Assembly: GCA_964348795.1 (NCBI GenBank)
Contig: CAYGDY010000008.1
Coordinates: 39,036 to 103,035 of the forward strand
Reading direction: 5' to 3'
DNA from: JADLAT01 sp964348795
GTDB taxonomy: Bacteria; Pseudomonadota; Alphaproteobacteria; Micavibrionales; Micavibrionaceae
DNA: 64,000 bases
The notes below the pieces were generated by a model. The model saw only the letters and a program-made list of their open reading frames with translations, ran no database searches and was not told where the DNA came from. The position numbers were made by a program, and so were the translations under genes. Of the stretch, positions 25,682-34,111 are shown piece after piece; position 1 is the first letter of the stretch, and each line of letters starts with the position of its first letter.

Positions 25682-26098
25682 ATGGCCGCCAGTACGGTAT
25701 TTGCCGCCTGTCTGATGCTTGCATCCCAGACCTATTCCGTTCCGCCCGCCGTTTTGCTGGGGATTTACAAGGCCGAGGGGGGTACGGTCGGGCAGGAAGT
25801 CAGAAACGATAACGGGTCCTATGATCTGGGCCCGATGCAGATCAATACAGTGTGGTTGCCGGATCTGGCCGCGCGGTGGGGCGTGCAGGAAGTCACCGCC
25901 CGCAAATGGGTGCGGGATGACCCTTGTACAAATGTTGGTGTGGCGGCATGGATCTTGCGGGGGCATCTGGATGAAACCGGCAGTTTGTCTAAGGCCATTG
26001 CGCATTATAACTCCAAAACTCCCCGTTACGGGACAAAATACAAGAGCCGTGTGATTGATATTATGCGCAGGAACGGGCTCGTCAAGGCCAGTCAATAA
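25682..26098 (+). CDS. Lytic transglycosylase domain protein (SLT/VirB1-like)
   Basis: The family cleaves the glycan strands of peptidoglycan. The 138-residue product is little more than one lysozyme-like domain. The probable catalytic Glu32 lies in LLGIYKAEGG, followed by NGSYDLGPMQIN, the hallmark of VirB1/IagB-type enzymes, and AWILRGHL and IAHYNS further on. No cleavable signal peptide is obvious; the N terminus seems to be the first helix of the domain. AAGGAG lies 5 bp before the ATG. Such small enzymes often open the cell wall for secretion systems or flagella. Its neighbours are a flagellar-rod-like small gene and a type I secretion operon. Confidence 0.82.
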   Translation: MAASTVFAACLMLASQTYSVPPAVLLGIYKAEGGTVGQEVRNDNGSYDLGPMQINTVWLPDLAARWGVQEVTARKWVRDDPCTNVGVAAWILRGHLDETGSLSKAIAHYNSKTPRYGTKYKSRVIDIMRRNGLVKASQ

Positions 26099-26250
26099 GA
26101 TAGCCATAATATTTTTATGCAAAGCTGTTGCATTTCCACTTAAAAAAAGGCATAAGTATGCTCTGAGTGTAAGCCTGTGGATAAGTTTCCTAGGCTGTTA
26201 TAATAATTTTAAAAAGAAATCGTGTTATTTTGAGTGAGAGGATTGGTCCC

Positions 26251-27663
26251 GTGATAAAAAAGAAAATCATTCGTACATTGTGCTTGGCAGTTTCCGTGTT
26301 GGCTTTTGCCGGATTGACAGCGGGGCAGGCTTCTTCGGAGGAGGCGGATGCGGCTTTGCACGAGTCTCTCAAGCTTTCCTTGAAGGATGCGGTGGCGATG
26401 GGGGTTGCAACAAATCCTGAATATGGTGTGGTTGCGGCCAGCCGCCGTGCGACGGACGAAGAACTCAAGCAGGGCAAAGCGCTTTATCTGCCTTCGGTGG
26501 ATATGCGGGCCGATACCGGCTATGAATACAGCAATGATCCAGGCACGCGGGCTTTTGGGAAAAAAACCGAGACGCTTTGGCGTTCGGAAACCTCCCTGAC
26601 ATTGACGCAGATGCTGTTTGACGGGTTTGAAGCCAAGAACGAGGTCGAGCGCCAGCAGGCGCGGGTGGCTTCGTCTGCCAATCGGGTCCGTGAGACCGCC
26701 GAACTGGTAGGGCTTTCAATTGTAGAGGCCTATCTGGATGTGATCCGTCAGCGGGAGTTGCTGGGGATTGCCCGTCAAAACGTGGAAGATCACCTGTCCA
26801 TTCTGGACCAGATCCAGACAGGGGTGACGGGGGGACGCTCGACCCAGGCCGATCTGGAGCAGGCCAAAGCGCGTCTGGCCGCCGCAAAGGCCACGGAATC
26901 CAATACCCGTCAGGCTCTGAGAACGGCGGAAGCAAAATATCGCTCCGAGGTCGGGGATGAAGCAGGCCAGCTTGAAATGCCCAAAGTGCCTTTCGATTTA
27001 CTCTCTCCTGATGTTAGTCAGGAAGTGGAAAAAACACTGGTGTTCAGCCCGACTCTGGATATTTTTGCCTCCGATATCGAAGTTGCGTATGCGGAAGCCC
27101 AAAAAACCAAGTCCACGATGTATCCGCAAGTGGATTTACAGGTGAATGGTCGCACGGGCTATGACATCAACGGTGTGCATGATCGGGATACTTCCAGCTC
27201 TGCCCTTTTGGTCATGAACTGGAACTTGTATCGGGGGGGTGCTGATACGGCGCGGTCCCGCGAATTTATTCACCGTCACCAGCAGGCCAAGGAAAGACGG
27301 GCCCAAGCCGCCAGAGAGGTGGAAAATGATGTGCGCCAGACCTGGGCCAGCATGGTCTCGGCTGGCGAACGGACCCGCGAGTTTACGGCACAGGCCGACG
27401 CCAACACCGAAGTGGTCAAGGCTTACAGAGAGCAGTTTACACTGGATCGCCGGACATTGCTCGATGTTCTGGATGCCCAGAACGAGCTCTTTGTCTCAAA
27501 ATCCAATGCCATCAATACCCAGTTTCTTGAGGCGTTTGCTGTCTACCGTTTACTCTCTTTGAAGGGGGCCTTGTTCCCCACCATGGGTCTGCCCTATCCT
27601 GCGGAAAGCAAAGTATCTTCCGGCGAAAGCTGGTCGAATGAAGAAAAGATGGACGCCCGCTGA
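26251..27663 (+). CDS. TolC-family outer membrane channel of a type I secretion system
   Basis: This is the predicted outer-membrane/periplasmic exit duct. The 470-residue protein has a signal peptide (MIKKKIIRTLCLAVSVLAFA, cleaved after about residue 27). Two OEP repeats follow, starting at SLKLSLKDAVAMGVATNPEY and at LSPDVSQEVEKTL, with long helical stretches and VDLQVNGRTGYDINGVHDRD. The GTG at 26251 is preferred because AGAGGA lies upstream and it places the signal peptide at the start; an in-frame TTG lies at 26230. It is first in a three-gene operon with the ABC transporter and the adaptor. Confidence 0.9.
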   Translation: MIKKKIIRTLCLAVSVLAFAGLTAGQASSEEADAALHESLKLSLKDAVAMGVATNPEYGVVAASRRATDEELKQGKALYLPSVDMRADTGYEYSNDPGTRAFGKKTETLWRSETSLTLTQMLFDGFEAKNEVERQQARVASSANRVRETAELVGLSIVEAYLDVIRQRELLGIARQNVEDHLSILDQIQTGVTGGRSTQADLEQAKARLAAAKATESNTRQALRTAEAKYRSEVGDEAGQLEMPKVPFDLLSPDVSQEVEKTLVFSPTLDIFASDIEVAYAEAQKTKSTMYPQVDLQVNGRTGYDINGVHDRDTSSSALLVMNWNLYRGGADTARSREFIHRHQQAKERRAQAAREVENDVRQTWASMVSAGERTREFTAQADANTEVVKAYREQFTLDRRTLLDVLDAQNELFVSKSNAINTQFLEAFAVYRLLSLKGALFPTMGLPYPAESKVSSGESWSNEEKMDAR

Positions 27664-27721
27664 TATCGGCGGGGTCCGGAGTTGATTTTTTAAAGAGTGG
27701 GGCTGGGGGCTTTGGAATACT

Positions 27722-30028
27722 GTGACCGATGAACAAAATCTGAACAAGGGCGCGGGCGGGGATTCTGAACAGTTGGATCAGGTGGGCGCCTTCAGGACCC
27801 CCCTGCAGGATGTGGATGCCTGGCCATTACAGGCGGACCGGATGGCGGTGCATATGCCGCTTGTGGATTGTCTGCGTCTGGTCTCGGGCTATTATGGCAG
27901 GCGGACCAGCAATGTGGCTTTGCTGGCCGGATTGCCGATCCCCAAGACGGGCATTACGCCGCCCCTTTTTGTCCGCGCCGCCGAGCGGGCTGATATGAAT
28001 GCCGTTTTGGCGGAACGTTCCCTCGAATCCCTGTCGATTGCCCCTAATTTGCCTTGTGTTATGGCGCTGGAACATGGACAGGCCTGCATTTTGTGGGAAA
28101 TCAAGTCCCCCGTAAAGTCGGAGCGTCCCGTGAAGGGGCAGGTGCCCGAAATGCATCCCGAGACGCGCTTTATCGTCACATTTCCGGAAACACCGGACGA
28201 AAAAAAATCACTGGATATTGAAAGTTTCAAGGGCCTTTACATTGGCTATGCGTTCTTTGTCCGGCCTGTCGCACGGGCGGATGACAGGGCGGGCCCTGCC
28301 GAGATCGATACGGGCCGGAGCTGGTTCTGGTCTACATTCTGGCAGAACAAGACCCTGTATAGCGAAGTGGCCATTGCCGCCATTGTGATCAATCTGTTCG
28401 GGGTGGCGGGGTCCCTGTATGTCATGAACGTGTACGACCGCGTAGTGCCCAATAAGGCCATTGAAACGCTCTGGGTTCTGGCTTTGGGGATTATGATTGT
28501 TTATGTCTTTGACTTTTTGCTGAGAAACCTGCGGTCGCATTTTCTGGATCATGCGGGCCGGAAAGCGGATGTGAATATTTCTGCCCAGCTTTTCGAGCAG
28601 ATTTTGGGCATGACCATGCCCGCCCGCCCTGCGAGCGCAGGGGTTTTGGCCGCTAACATGAAGGAATTTGAAACGTTGAGGGACTTTTTTACGTCCGCGA
28701 CCATGGTGGCCTTTTTGGATTTGCCGTTCGTTTTTTTCTATATTCTTATGATCGCGCTTGTGGCGGGTCCTGTGGCTTTTGTGCCTCTGGCGGCTATTCC
28801 TCTGGTGGTCGGGATGGGGCTTTATCTGCAAAAACCATTGCAAAAAGCCATCAAGGAATCCCTGCATGAAAGCGCATTGAAAAACGCCCTGCTGTTTGAA
28901 ACAATTATTGGTCTGGAGACGATCAAGGTACAGGCCGCCGAGGGTCATATTCAACGGCACTGGGAGGAACTCAGTGAAAAATCGTCCCGTACGTCTGTGA
29001 AGACCCGCCATATCTCGACATTCTCGCAAAACTGGGCCTTGTTTGTGCAACAGGCGGTGAGCGCGGTGATCATTGTCGTGGGGGTCTATCTGATCGCCGA
29101 GGGACAGCTGACCCAAGGGGGGCTTGTGGCGTCCGTGCTGTTATCGGGCCGTGCGATGGGGCCTTTGGCACAGGTGGCCGGATTGATGACGCGCTTCAAC
29201 CAGTCCCGTCAGGCGCTGGACCAGCTGGACGCGCTGATGAAAAAGCCTGTGGAGCGGCCCAAGGGCAAGCATTTTATTACGATGCCGCATGTACAGGGCC
29301 GTGTGGAGTTTCGGGATGTGGTGTTTCACTATCCCAATCAGAGCGTGCCTGCCGTCAATCGCTTGAGTTTTGTGATTGAACCTGGCGAAAAGGTCGGGAT
29401 TATCGGGGCTGTGGGCTCGGGAAAAACCACGCTGGAACGGCTCTTGATCAATCTCTATGAGCCCAGCAGTGGGTCTGTCCAGATTGACGGGACCGATGTC
29501 CGCCAGATTGACCCGGGCGATTTGCGCCGGAATGTGGGGGCGGTCCAGCAAAGCCCGCAACTCTTTTTCGGCTCTGTGCGCCAGAATATTACCATGGGAC
29601 ATGAAATGGCGCCGGATCGTGCGGTGTTGCGGGCGGCCGAGATGTCTGGTGTCACAGAATTTTTACGGGATTCTTCGGCCGGTCTTGATACGCAGGTCGG
29701 GGAGCGGGGTGAGGCCCTGTCCGGCGGTCAGCGGCAGGCGGTCGCGATTGCGCGATCCTTGCTGTATGACCCGCCGATTCTCATTCTGGATGAACCCACA
29801 GCCTCGATGGATCCGGCCTCGGAAAACCGGCTGAAAAAGCGTCTGGGTGTTTTGTGTCAGGGCAAGACCACGATTTTGATTACACACAAGGGTGCGATGC
29901 TGGATCTGGTGGAAAAACTGATCTTGATTGATCGGGGCAAACTGGTGGCATATGGACCCAAAGATGAAGTGATTCGCAAATTGCAGGCCCGTCAATATGG
30001 CACAGCCGCCGAGGCCACAGAGGTATAA
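27722..30028 (+). CDS. Type I secretion ABC transporter, permease plus ATPase
   Basis: This inner-membrane exporter energises one-step secretion through the TolC channel. The 768-residue product has three parts. An N-terminal C39-like domain (about residues 35-150) lacks a recognisable catalytic Cys-His pair, as in RTX and LapB-type exporters that bind but do not cut substrate. Six membrane segments follow (about 215-480), then the ATPase domain with Walker A GAVGSGKTT near 563, signature LSGGQRQAV and Walker B ILILDEP, and an ITHKG switch. The start is GTG at 27722. The layout with adjacent TolC and HlyD genes is that of the LapE-LapB-LapC group. Confidence 0.92.
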   Translation: MTDEQNLNKGAGGDSEQLDQVGAFRTPLQDVDAWPLQADRMAVHMPLVDCLRLVSGYYGRRTSNVALLAGLPIPKTGITPPLFVRAAERADMNAVLAERSLESLSIAPNLPCVMALEHGQACILWEIKSPVKSERPVKGQVPEMHPETRFIVTFPETPDEKKSLDIESFKGLYIGYAFFVRPVARADDRAGPAEIDTGRSWFWSTFWQNKTLYSEVAIAAIVINLFGVAGSLYVMNVYDRVVPNKAIETLWVLALGIMIVYVFDFLLRNLRSHFLDHAGRKADVNISAQLFEQILGMTMPARPASAGVLAANMKEFETLRDFFTSATMVAFLDLPFVFFYILMIALVAGPVAFVPLAAIPLVVGMGLYLQKPLQKAIKESLHESALKNALLFETIIGLETIKVQAAEGHIQRHWEELSEKSSRTSVKTRHISTFSQNWALFVQQAVSAVIIVVGVYLIAEGQLTQGGLVASVLLSGRAMGPLAQVAGLMTRFNQSRQALDQLDALMKKPVERPKGKHFITMPHVQGRVEFRDVVFHYPNQSVPAVNRLSFVIEPGEKVGIIGAVGSGKTTLERLLINLYEPSSGSVQIDGTDVRQIDPGDLRRNVGAVQQSPQLFFGSVRQNITMGHEMAPDRAVLRAAEMSGVTEFLRDSSAGLDTQVGERGEALSGGQRQAVAIARSLLYDPPILILDEPTASMDPASENRLKKRLGVLCQGKTTILITHKGAMLDLVEKLILIDRGKLVAYGPKDEVIRKLQARQYGTAAEATEV

Positions 30029-30030
30029 CC

Positions 30031-31467
30031 ATGAAAAAAAACAGGCAGAAAAAACAAGACGTGGCCCCCGCACCATCTGGCAAGGCCTCTCAATCGGCTA
30101 CGATCAACATGGCCCAAAACTGGGCCCAGATTCAAAAAGACTGGTTGAAGGAACGTTCCCAAAGGGTGCAGGCGTATGCACTGGCGACTTTTGAAACGGA
30201 TGATGATCTGGCCTTGTCCAAGCATTTGCTTTTGCTTGGGATTGTTTCTTTCTTCCTGATCTTTCTGGTGTGGGCCAACTTTGCCTCTTTGGATGAAGTG
30301 ACGCGGGGCGAGGGAAAAATTATCCCCTCCAGCGATACGCAGGTGGTCCAGAGTCTGGAAGCGGGCATTGTCGATGCCTTTCTTGTCAAGGAAGGGGATG
30401 AGGTCAAAACGGGTCAGGTGCTTGTGCGCCTGAATGCGATCGAGGCCAGCTCTGATCTGGGGGCAAACCGCGCCCGTTATTTGGGGATTTTGGCGGCGGT
30501 GACGCGGTTACAGGCACAGGTCGAAGGCAAAGGGACTGTCGAGTTTCCCGAGGAAGTCATGAAAGGTTCGCCCCAAAGCGTGACAGAGGAATTGAATGCC
30601 TTTCGTGCTAATCAGCTCCAGCTCAACAGCCAGACGGACGTGATGCGGCAACAGTTGAGCCAGCGGGAGCAGGAAGCGCGCGAAATCAACACCCGTATTG
30701 CTGATACACGGGGGGTGATTTCCCTCCAGCAACAGGAAATGAATATGGTGGAGCCCTTGGTGAAAAGTGGCGCGGCCCCGAAGATGGAGCTCCTCCAGTT
30801 GCAAAGGAGCGTGAAGGAAAAATCGTCCGAGCTGAACGGCTATCTGTCCAGCTTGCCGCGTTTGCAATCCTCCATCAAGGAAGCCCAAGCCCGTTTAGCG
30901 GAGGTGGAAACCAATATGAAGGCCCAAGCGCAAGCGGAGCTCTCGACCAAGACCATTGAAATGAGCGAGATCAAGGAACGGCTTTCGGCCTTGACGGAGC
31001 GCAAGGGCCGGACGGAGCTGAAATCACCGGTCAACGGGACGATTCAGGAAATTACCGTGAATACGGTGGGCGGAGTCATTCGCCCAGGGGAGGATCTGGT
31101 TAAAATCATTCCCAAGGATGACCAGCTGATTGTCGAGGCGAAGGTCAAACCCTCCGACCGTGCGTTTATCTATCCCGGGCAAAAGGCCGTTGTCAAAATT
31201 TCCACCTATGATTTTTCGATTTATGGAGGGCTGGAGGCCGAGGTGCTGGATATTTCAGCCGATACCATAGAGGATGAGCGAAAGAACAGCTTCTACCGCG
31301 TCCGTCTGCGCACCAAGGAAACCCAACTCAAGCACAAGGGCGAAGTCCTGCCCATTACCACCGGTATGGTCGCCACGGCGGATATCTTGACGGGCAAGAA
31401 AACTGTGATGCATTATTTGCTCAAACCTTTTATCAAAACACTTGATAACGCGATGACCGAGCGTTAA
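30031..31467 (+). CDS. HlyD-family membrane fusion protein of a type I secretion system
   Basis: This periplasmic adaptor joins the ABC exporter to TolC. The 478-residue protein has a basic cytoplasmic N terminus of about 65 residues and one membrane anchor (LLLLGIVSFFLIFLVWANFA, about 68-88). The lipoyl half-motif follows (GEGKIIPSSDTQVVQSLEAG), then a long coiled-coil hairpin (about 190-330) and the beta-barrel part starting LKSPVNGTIQEITVNTVGG. Only 2 bp separate it from the exporter gene, so the two are translationally linked. No RTX-like substrate gene is seen next to the operon. Confidence 0.92.
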   Translation: MKKNRQKKQDVAPAPSGKASQSATINMAQNWAQIQKDWLKERSQRVQAYALATFETDDDLALSKHLLLLGIVSFFLIFLVWANFASLDEVTRGEGKIIPSSDTQVVQSLEAGIVDAFLVKEGDEVKTGQVLVRLNAIEASSDLGANRARYLGILAAVTRLQAQVEGKGTVEFPEEVMKGSPQSVTEELNAFRANQLQLNSQTDVMRQQLSQREQEAREINTRIADTRGVISLQQQEMNMVEPLVKSGAAPKMELLQLQRSVKEKSSELNGYLSSLPRLQSSIKEAQARLAEVETNMKAQAQAELSTKTIEMSEIKERLSALTERKGRTELKSPVNGTIQEITVNTVGGVIRPGEDLVKIIPKDDQLIVEAKVKPSDRAFIYPGQKAVVKISTYDFSIYGGLEAEVLDISADTIEDERKNSFYRVRLRTKETQLKHKGEVLPITTGMVATADILTGKKTVMHYLLKPFIKTLDNAMTER

Positions 31468-31478
31468 CGTCTGTGTCT

Positions 31479-33455
31479 ATGTCACAAGTCGCAGAAAAAC
31501 AGATTGGTATTACGCTTCCCGACGGGGCTGTCCGGCACTATCCGGTCGGGGTTACAGGGTTCGAGATTGCCGAAAACATCTCCAAAAGTCTGGCAAAGGC
31601 CGTGATAGCCATTCGGATCAACGGCGTCCTTTGTGATTTGTCATTACCCATCACGGAAGATTCCGAAATCTCCCTGATCAAACGGGATCACGATGACGCG
31701 CTGGAGCTCATCCGCCATGATTGCGCCCATGTTCTGGCAGAGGCCGTTCAAACGCTCTTTCCCGGGACTCAAGTGACCATCGGTCCCAACATCGAAAACG
31801 GGTTTTTCTACGACTTTGCACGGAACGAGCCATTCTCGACAGAGGATCTCTCTTTGATCGAAGCCGAAATGCACCGGATTATCGCGCGCGGTGATGCGTT
31901 TGTGCGCGAGGTCTGGCCCAGAGAACAGGCCATAGCGTTTTTCAAAAACAAGGGCGAGACCTACAAGGCCGAAATTATTCAGGATTTGCCCGTAACGGAA
32001 GATATCAAAATTTACCGGCAGGGCACGTGGCTGGATTTATGCCGTGGTCCCCATATGCCCAGTACACGGCATGTGGGTCCTGCTTTCAAGCTGATGAAGG
32101 TGGCAGGGGCTTACTGGCGGGGAGATTCCTCCAAGGCCATGCTCACCCGCATTTACGGTACGGCGTGGCGGGATGAAAAGGAACTGGCGGCCTATCTGCA
32201 CCAGATTGAGGAAGCTGAAAAGCGCGATCACCGCAAACTGGGGCAGGATATGGGGCTCTTTCATTTCCAGCAGGAAGCCCAAGGGTCTGTGTTCTGGCAT
32301 CCGAAAGGCTACGCGGTATACCGCGCTCTGGAAGAGTATATCCGCAGACGTATTCAAGAGGATGGCTATGTCGAGGTGAAAACGCCGCAATTGATTGATA
32401 ATAAGCTCTGGGAAGCCTCCGGTCACTGGGGCAAGTACCGCGAAAATATGTTTGTGGTACCCGATGTGGTACCCAACACAGACGAAGACGGCCCCATTTT
32501 CAAAGAAGAACCCACGAAATTCATGGCGCTCAAACCCATGAATTGCCCCGCCCATGTCCAGATCTTCAAACAGGGGATCAAATCCTATCGCGACCTGCCG
32601 ATCCGGATGGCGGAAATGGGGTGTTGTCACAGAAACGAGGCTCACGGTGCGCTCCATGGTCTGATGCGGGTCCGGCAATTCACGCAGGACGATGCCCATA
32701 TTTTCTGTACCGCAGAACAAATCCATGAAGAGGTCAAACGCTTTATCAAATTGTTTTACAATGTGTACAGGGATCTGGGATTTAGTGATCTGCGGATTTT
32801 GCTTGCGACACGTCCTGAAAACAAGGCCGGCTCGGATGAAACGTGGGATCGGGCGGAAAAAGCCATGGCTGACGTATTGTACGAACTTGAGATTCCTTTT
32901 GAATATGCAGAAGGGGAAGGGGCTTTTTATGGCCCCAAATATGAATTTCACCTGAAAGATGCGATTGGCCGTTCCTGGCAAATGGGCACATGTCAGCTTG
33001 ACTTTGTTTTGCCCGAACGGCTGGATGCAACCTATATCGGTGCGGATAGCCAGAAACACCGCCCCGTGATGATCCACCGCGCTGTGTTCGGGACGTTCGA
33101 GCGTTTTATCGGCGTCATGATCGAGCATTATGCTGGCAAATTGCCTTTGTGGCTTGCGCCCGTGCAGGCGGTGGTGGCGACCGTGACAGGCAGTGCGGAC
33201 GGGTACGCGCAGAATCTTTATACCCAAATGAAAGCAGAAGGTTTGCGGGTGGAACTGGATATCCGCAACGAGAAAATCAATTACAAGGTCCGTGAGCATT
33301 CGCTCTCCAAGGTGCCTGTGATGTTTGTGGTAGGCGCCCGCGAGGCCGAGGACCATACGGTGGCCATCCGGCGGCTGGGGTCTCAGGATCAGAGCGTGCA
33401 AGACTTTTCAGAGGCTTTGAAATCTCTGGTTCAAGAGGCTCTGCCGCCTTATTGA
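31479..33455 (+). CDS. thrS: Threonine-tRNA ligase
   Basis: The class II synthetase charges tRNA-Thr. The 658-residue product has the N-terminal TGS domain (QIGITLPDGAVRHYP), the N2 editing domain with HDCAHVLAEAVQTLFPG, and the catalytic core with the MNCPAHVQIFK zinc-binding region. Motif 2 is RNEAHGALHGLMRVRQFTQD and motif 3 is AVFGTFERFIGVMIEHY. The C-terminal anticodon-binding domain starts LPLWLAPVQ. ATG at 31479 is taken as the start; a GTG lies two codons earlier. It is followed after 79 bp by infC, a common pairing. Confidence 0.96.
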   Translation: MSQVAEKQIGITLPDGAVRHYPVGVTGFEIAENISKSLAKAVIAIRINGVLCDLSLPITEDSEISLIKRDHDDALELIRHDCAHVLAEAVQTLFPGTQVTIGPNIENGFFYDFARNEPFSTEDLSLIEAEMHRIIARGDAFVREVWPREQAIAFFKNKGETYKAEIIQDLPVTEDIKIYRQGTWLDLCRGPHMPSTRHVGPAFKLMKVAGAYWRGDSSKAMLTRIYGTAWRDEKELAAYLHQIEEAEKRDHRKLGQDMGLFHFQQEAQGSVFWHPKGYAVYRALEEYIRRRIQEDGYVEVKTPQLIDNKLWEASGHWGKYRENMFVVPDVVPNTDEDGPIFKEEPTKFMALKPMNCPAHVQIFKQGIKSYRDLPIRMAEMGCCHRNEAHGALHGLMRVRQFTQDDAHIFCTAEQIHEEVKRFIKLFYNVYRDLGFSDLRILLATRPENKAGSDETWDRAEKAMADVLYELEIPFEYAEGEGAFYGPKYEFHLKDAIGRSWQMGTCQLDFVLPERLDATYIGADSQKHRPVMIHRAVFGTFERFIGVMIEHYAGKLPLWLAPVQAVVATVTGSADGYAQNLYTQMKAEGLRVELDIRNEKINYKVREHSLSKVPVMFVVGAREAEDHTVAIRRLGSQDQSVQDFSEALKSLVQEALPPY

Positions 33456-33534
33456 GAACGATCAAAGCTTTACAGGGTATGATTTTAATGTAATTTATAC
33501 GATAGTACTTCAACGATTATAAGGAGAGACCACC

Positions 33535-34089
33535 ATCAGTAAACCCACCCCACCCCACCTACCGTCCCGCAATAATAATGACGGGCCGCGTGTCAATGAT
33601 CAGATTATGTCACGGGATGTCCGCCTGATTGATGAAAATGGTGAAATGCAAGGCGTTGTACCTGTCTATAAGGCTTTAAAGCTGGCGGAAGAGGCCGGCC
33701 TTGATCTTGTGGAGGTTTCGCCCAATGCCGTGCCCCCCGTCTGCAAGATTTTAGATTACGGGAAATATAAATACGAACAGCAGAAAAAGGCCGCCGAAGC
33801 GCGCAAGAATCAAAAAATTGTTGATATCAAGGAAATCAAAATCCGCCCGGGCATTGAAGATCATGACTATGATGTCAAAATGCGCAACGCCCGCCGTTTT
33901 CTGGAAGCAGGGGACAAGGTCAAGGTGACGATGCGCTTCAAGGGCCGTGAAATGTCTCACCAGCATATCGGGATGGATTTGCTCAAGCGCATGCGGGAGG
34001 ATTTGTCCGATGTGGGGAAAGTCGAAATGGAACCACGGTTTGAAGGGCGTCAGATCATGATGGTGCTGGGACCGGACGCGCAGAAATAA
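33535..34089 (+). CDS. infC: Translation initiation factor IF-3, with an apparent ATC start codon
   Basis: IF-3 binds the 30S subunit and checks start-codon choice. The complete product is about 184 residues. The N-terminal domain begins after a short linker (VNDQIMSRDVRLIDENGEMQ), and the C-terminal domain contains EIKIRPGIEDHDYDVKMRNA and VTMRFKGREMSHQHIGMDLL. The first ATG in frame (33607) would cut off conserved NDQI residues. Reading upstream, AAGGAG at 33521-33526 is followed after 8 bp by ATC at 33535, then SKPTPPHLPSRNNNDGPRVN in frame. A rare AUU/AUC/AUA start is the known basis of infC autoregulation. The start codon is therefore almost certainly non-canonical. Confidence 0.92.
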   Translation: MSKPTPPHLPSRNNNDGPRVNDQIMSRDVRLIDENGEMQGVVPVYKALKLAEEAGLDLVEVSPNAVPPVCKILDYGKYKYEQQKKAAEARKNQKIVDIKEIKIRPGIEDHDYDVKMRNARRFLEAGDKVKVTMRFKGREMSHQHIGMDLLKRMREDLSDVGKVEMEPRFEGRQIMMVLGPDAQK

Positions 34090-34111
34090 CGCCCCTTGTC
34101 TGGAGGACACT

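Noticed and set aside
32037..33401. 454-residue minus-strand open frame
   Set aside because: It is antisense to thrS, has no recognisable motif, and thrS is complete.
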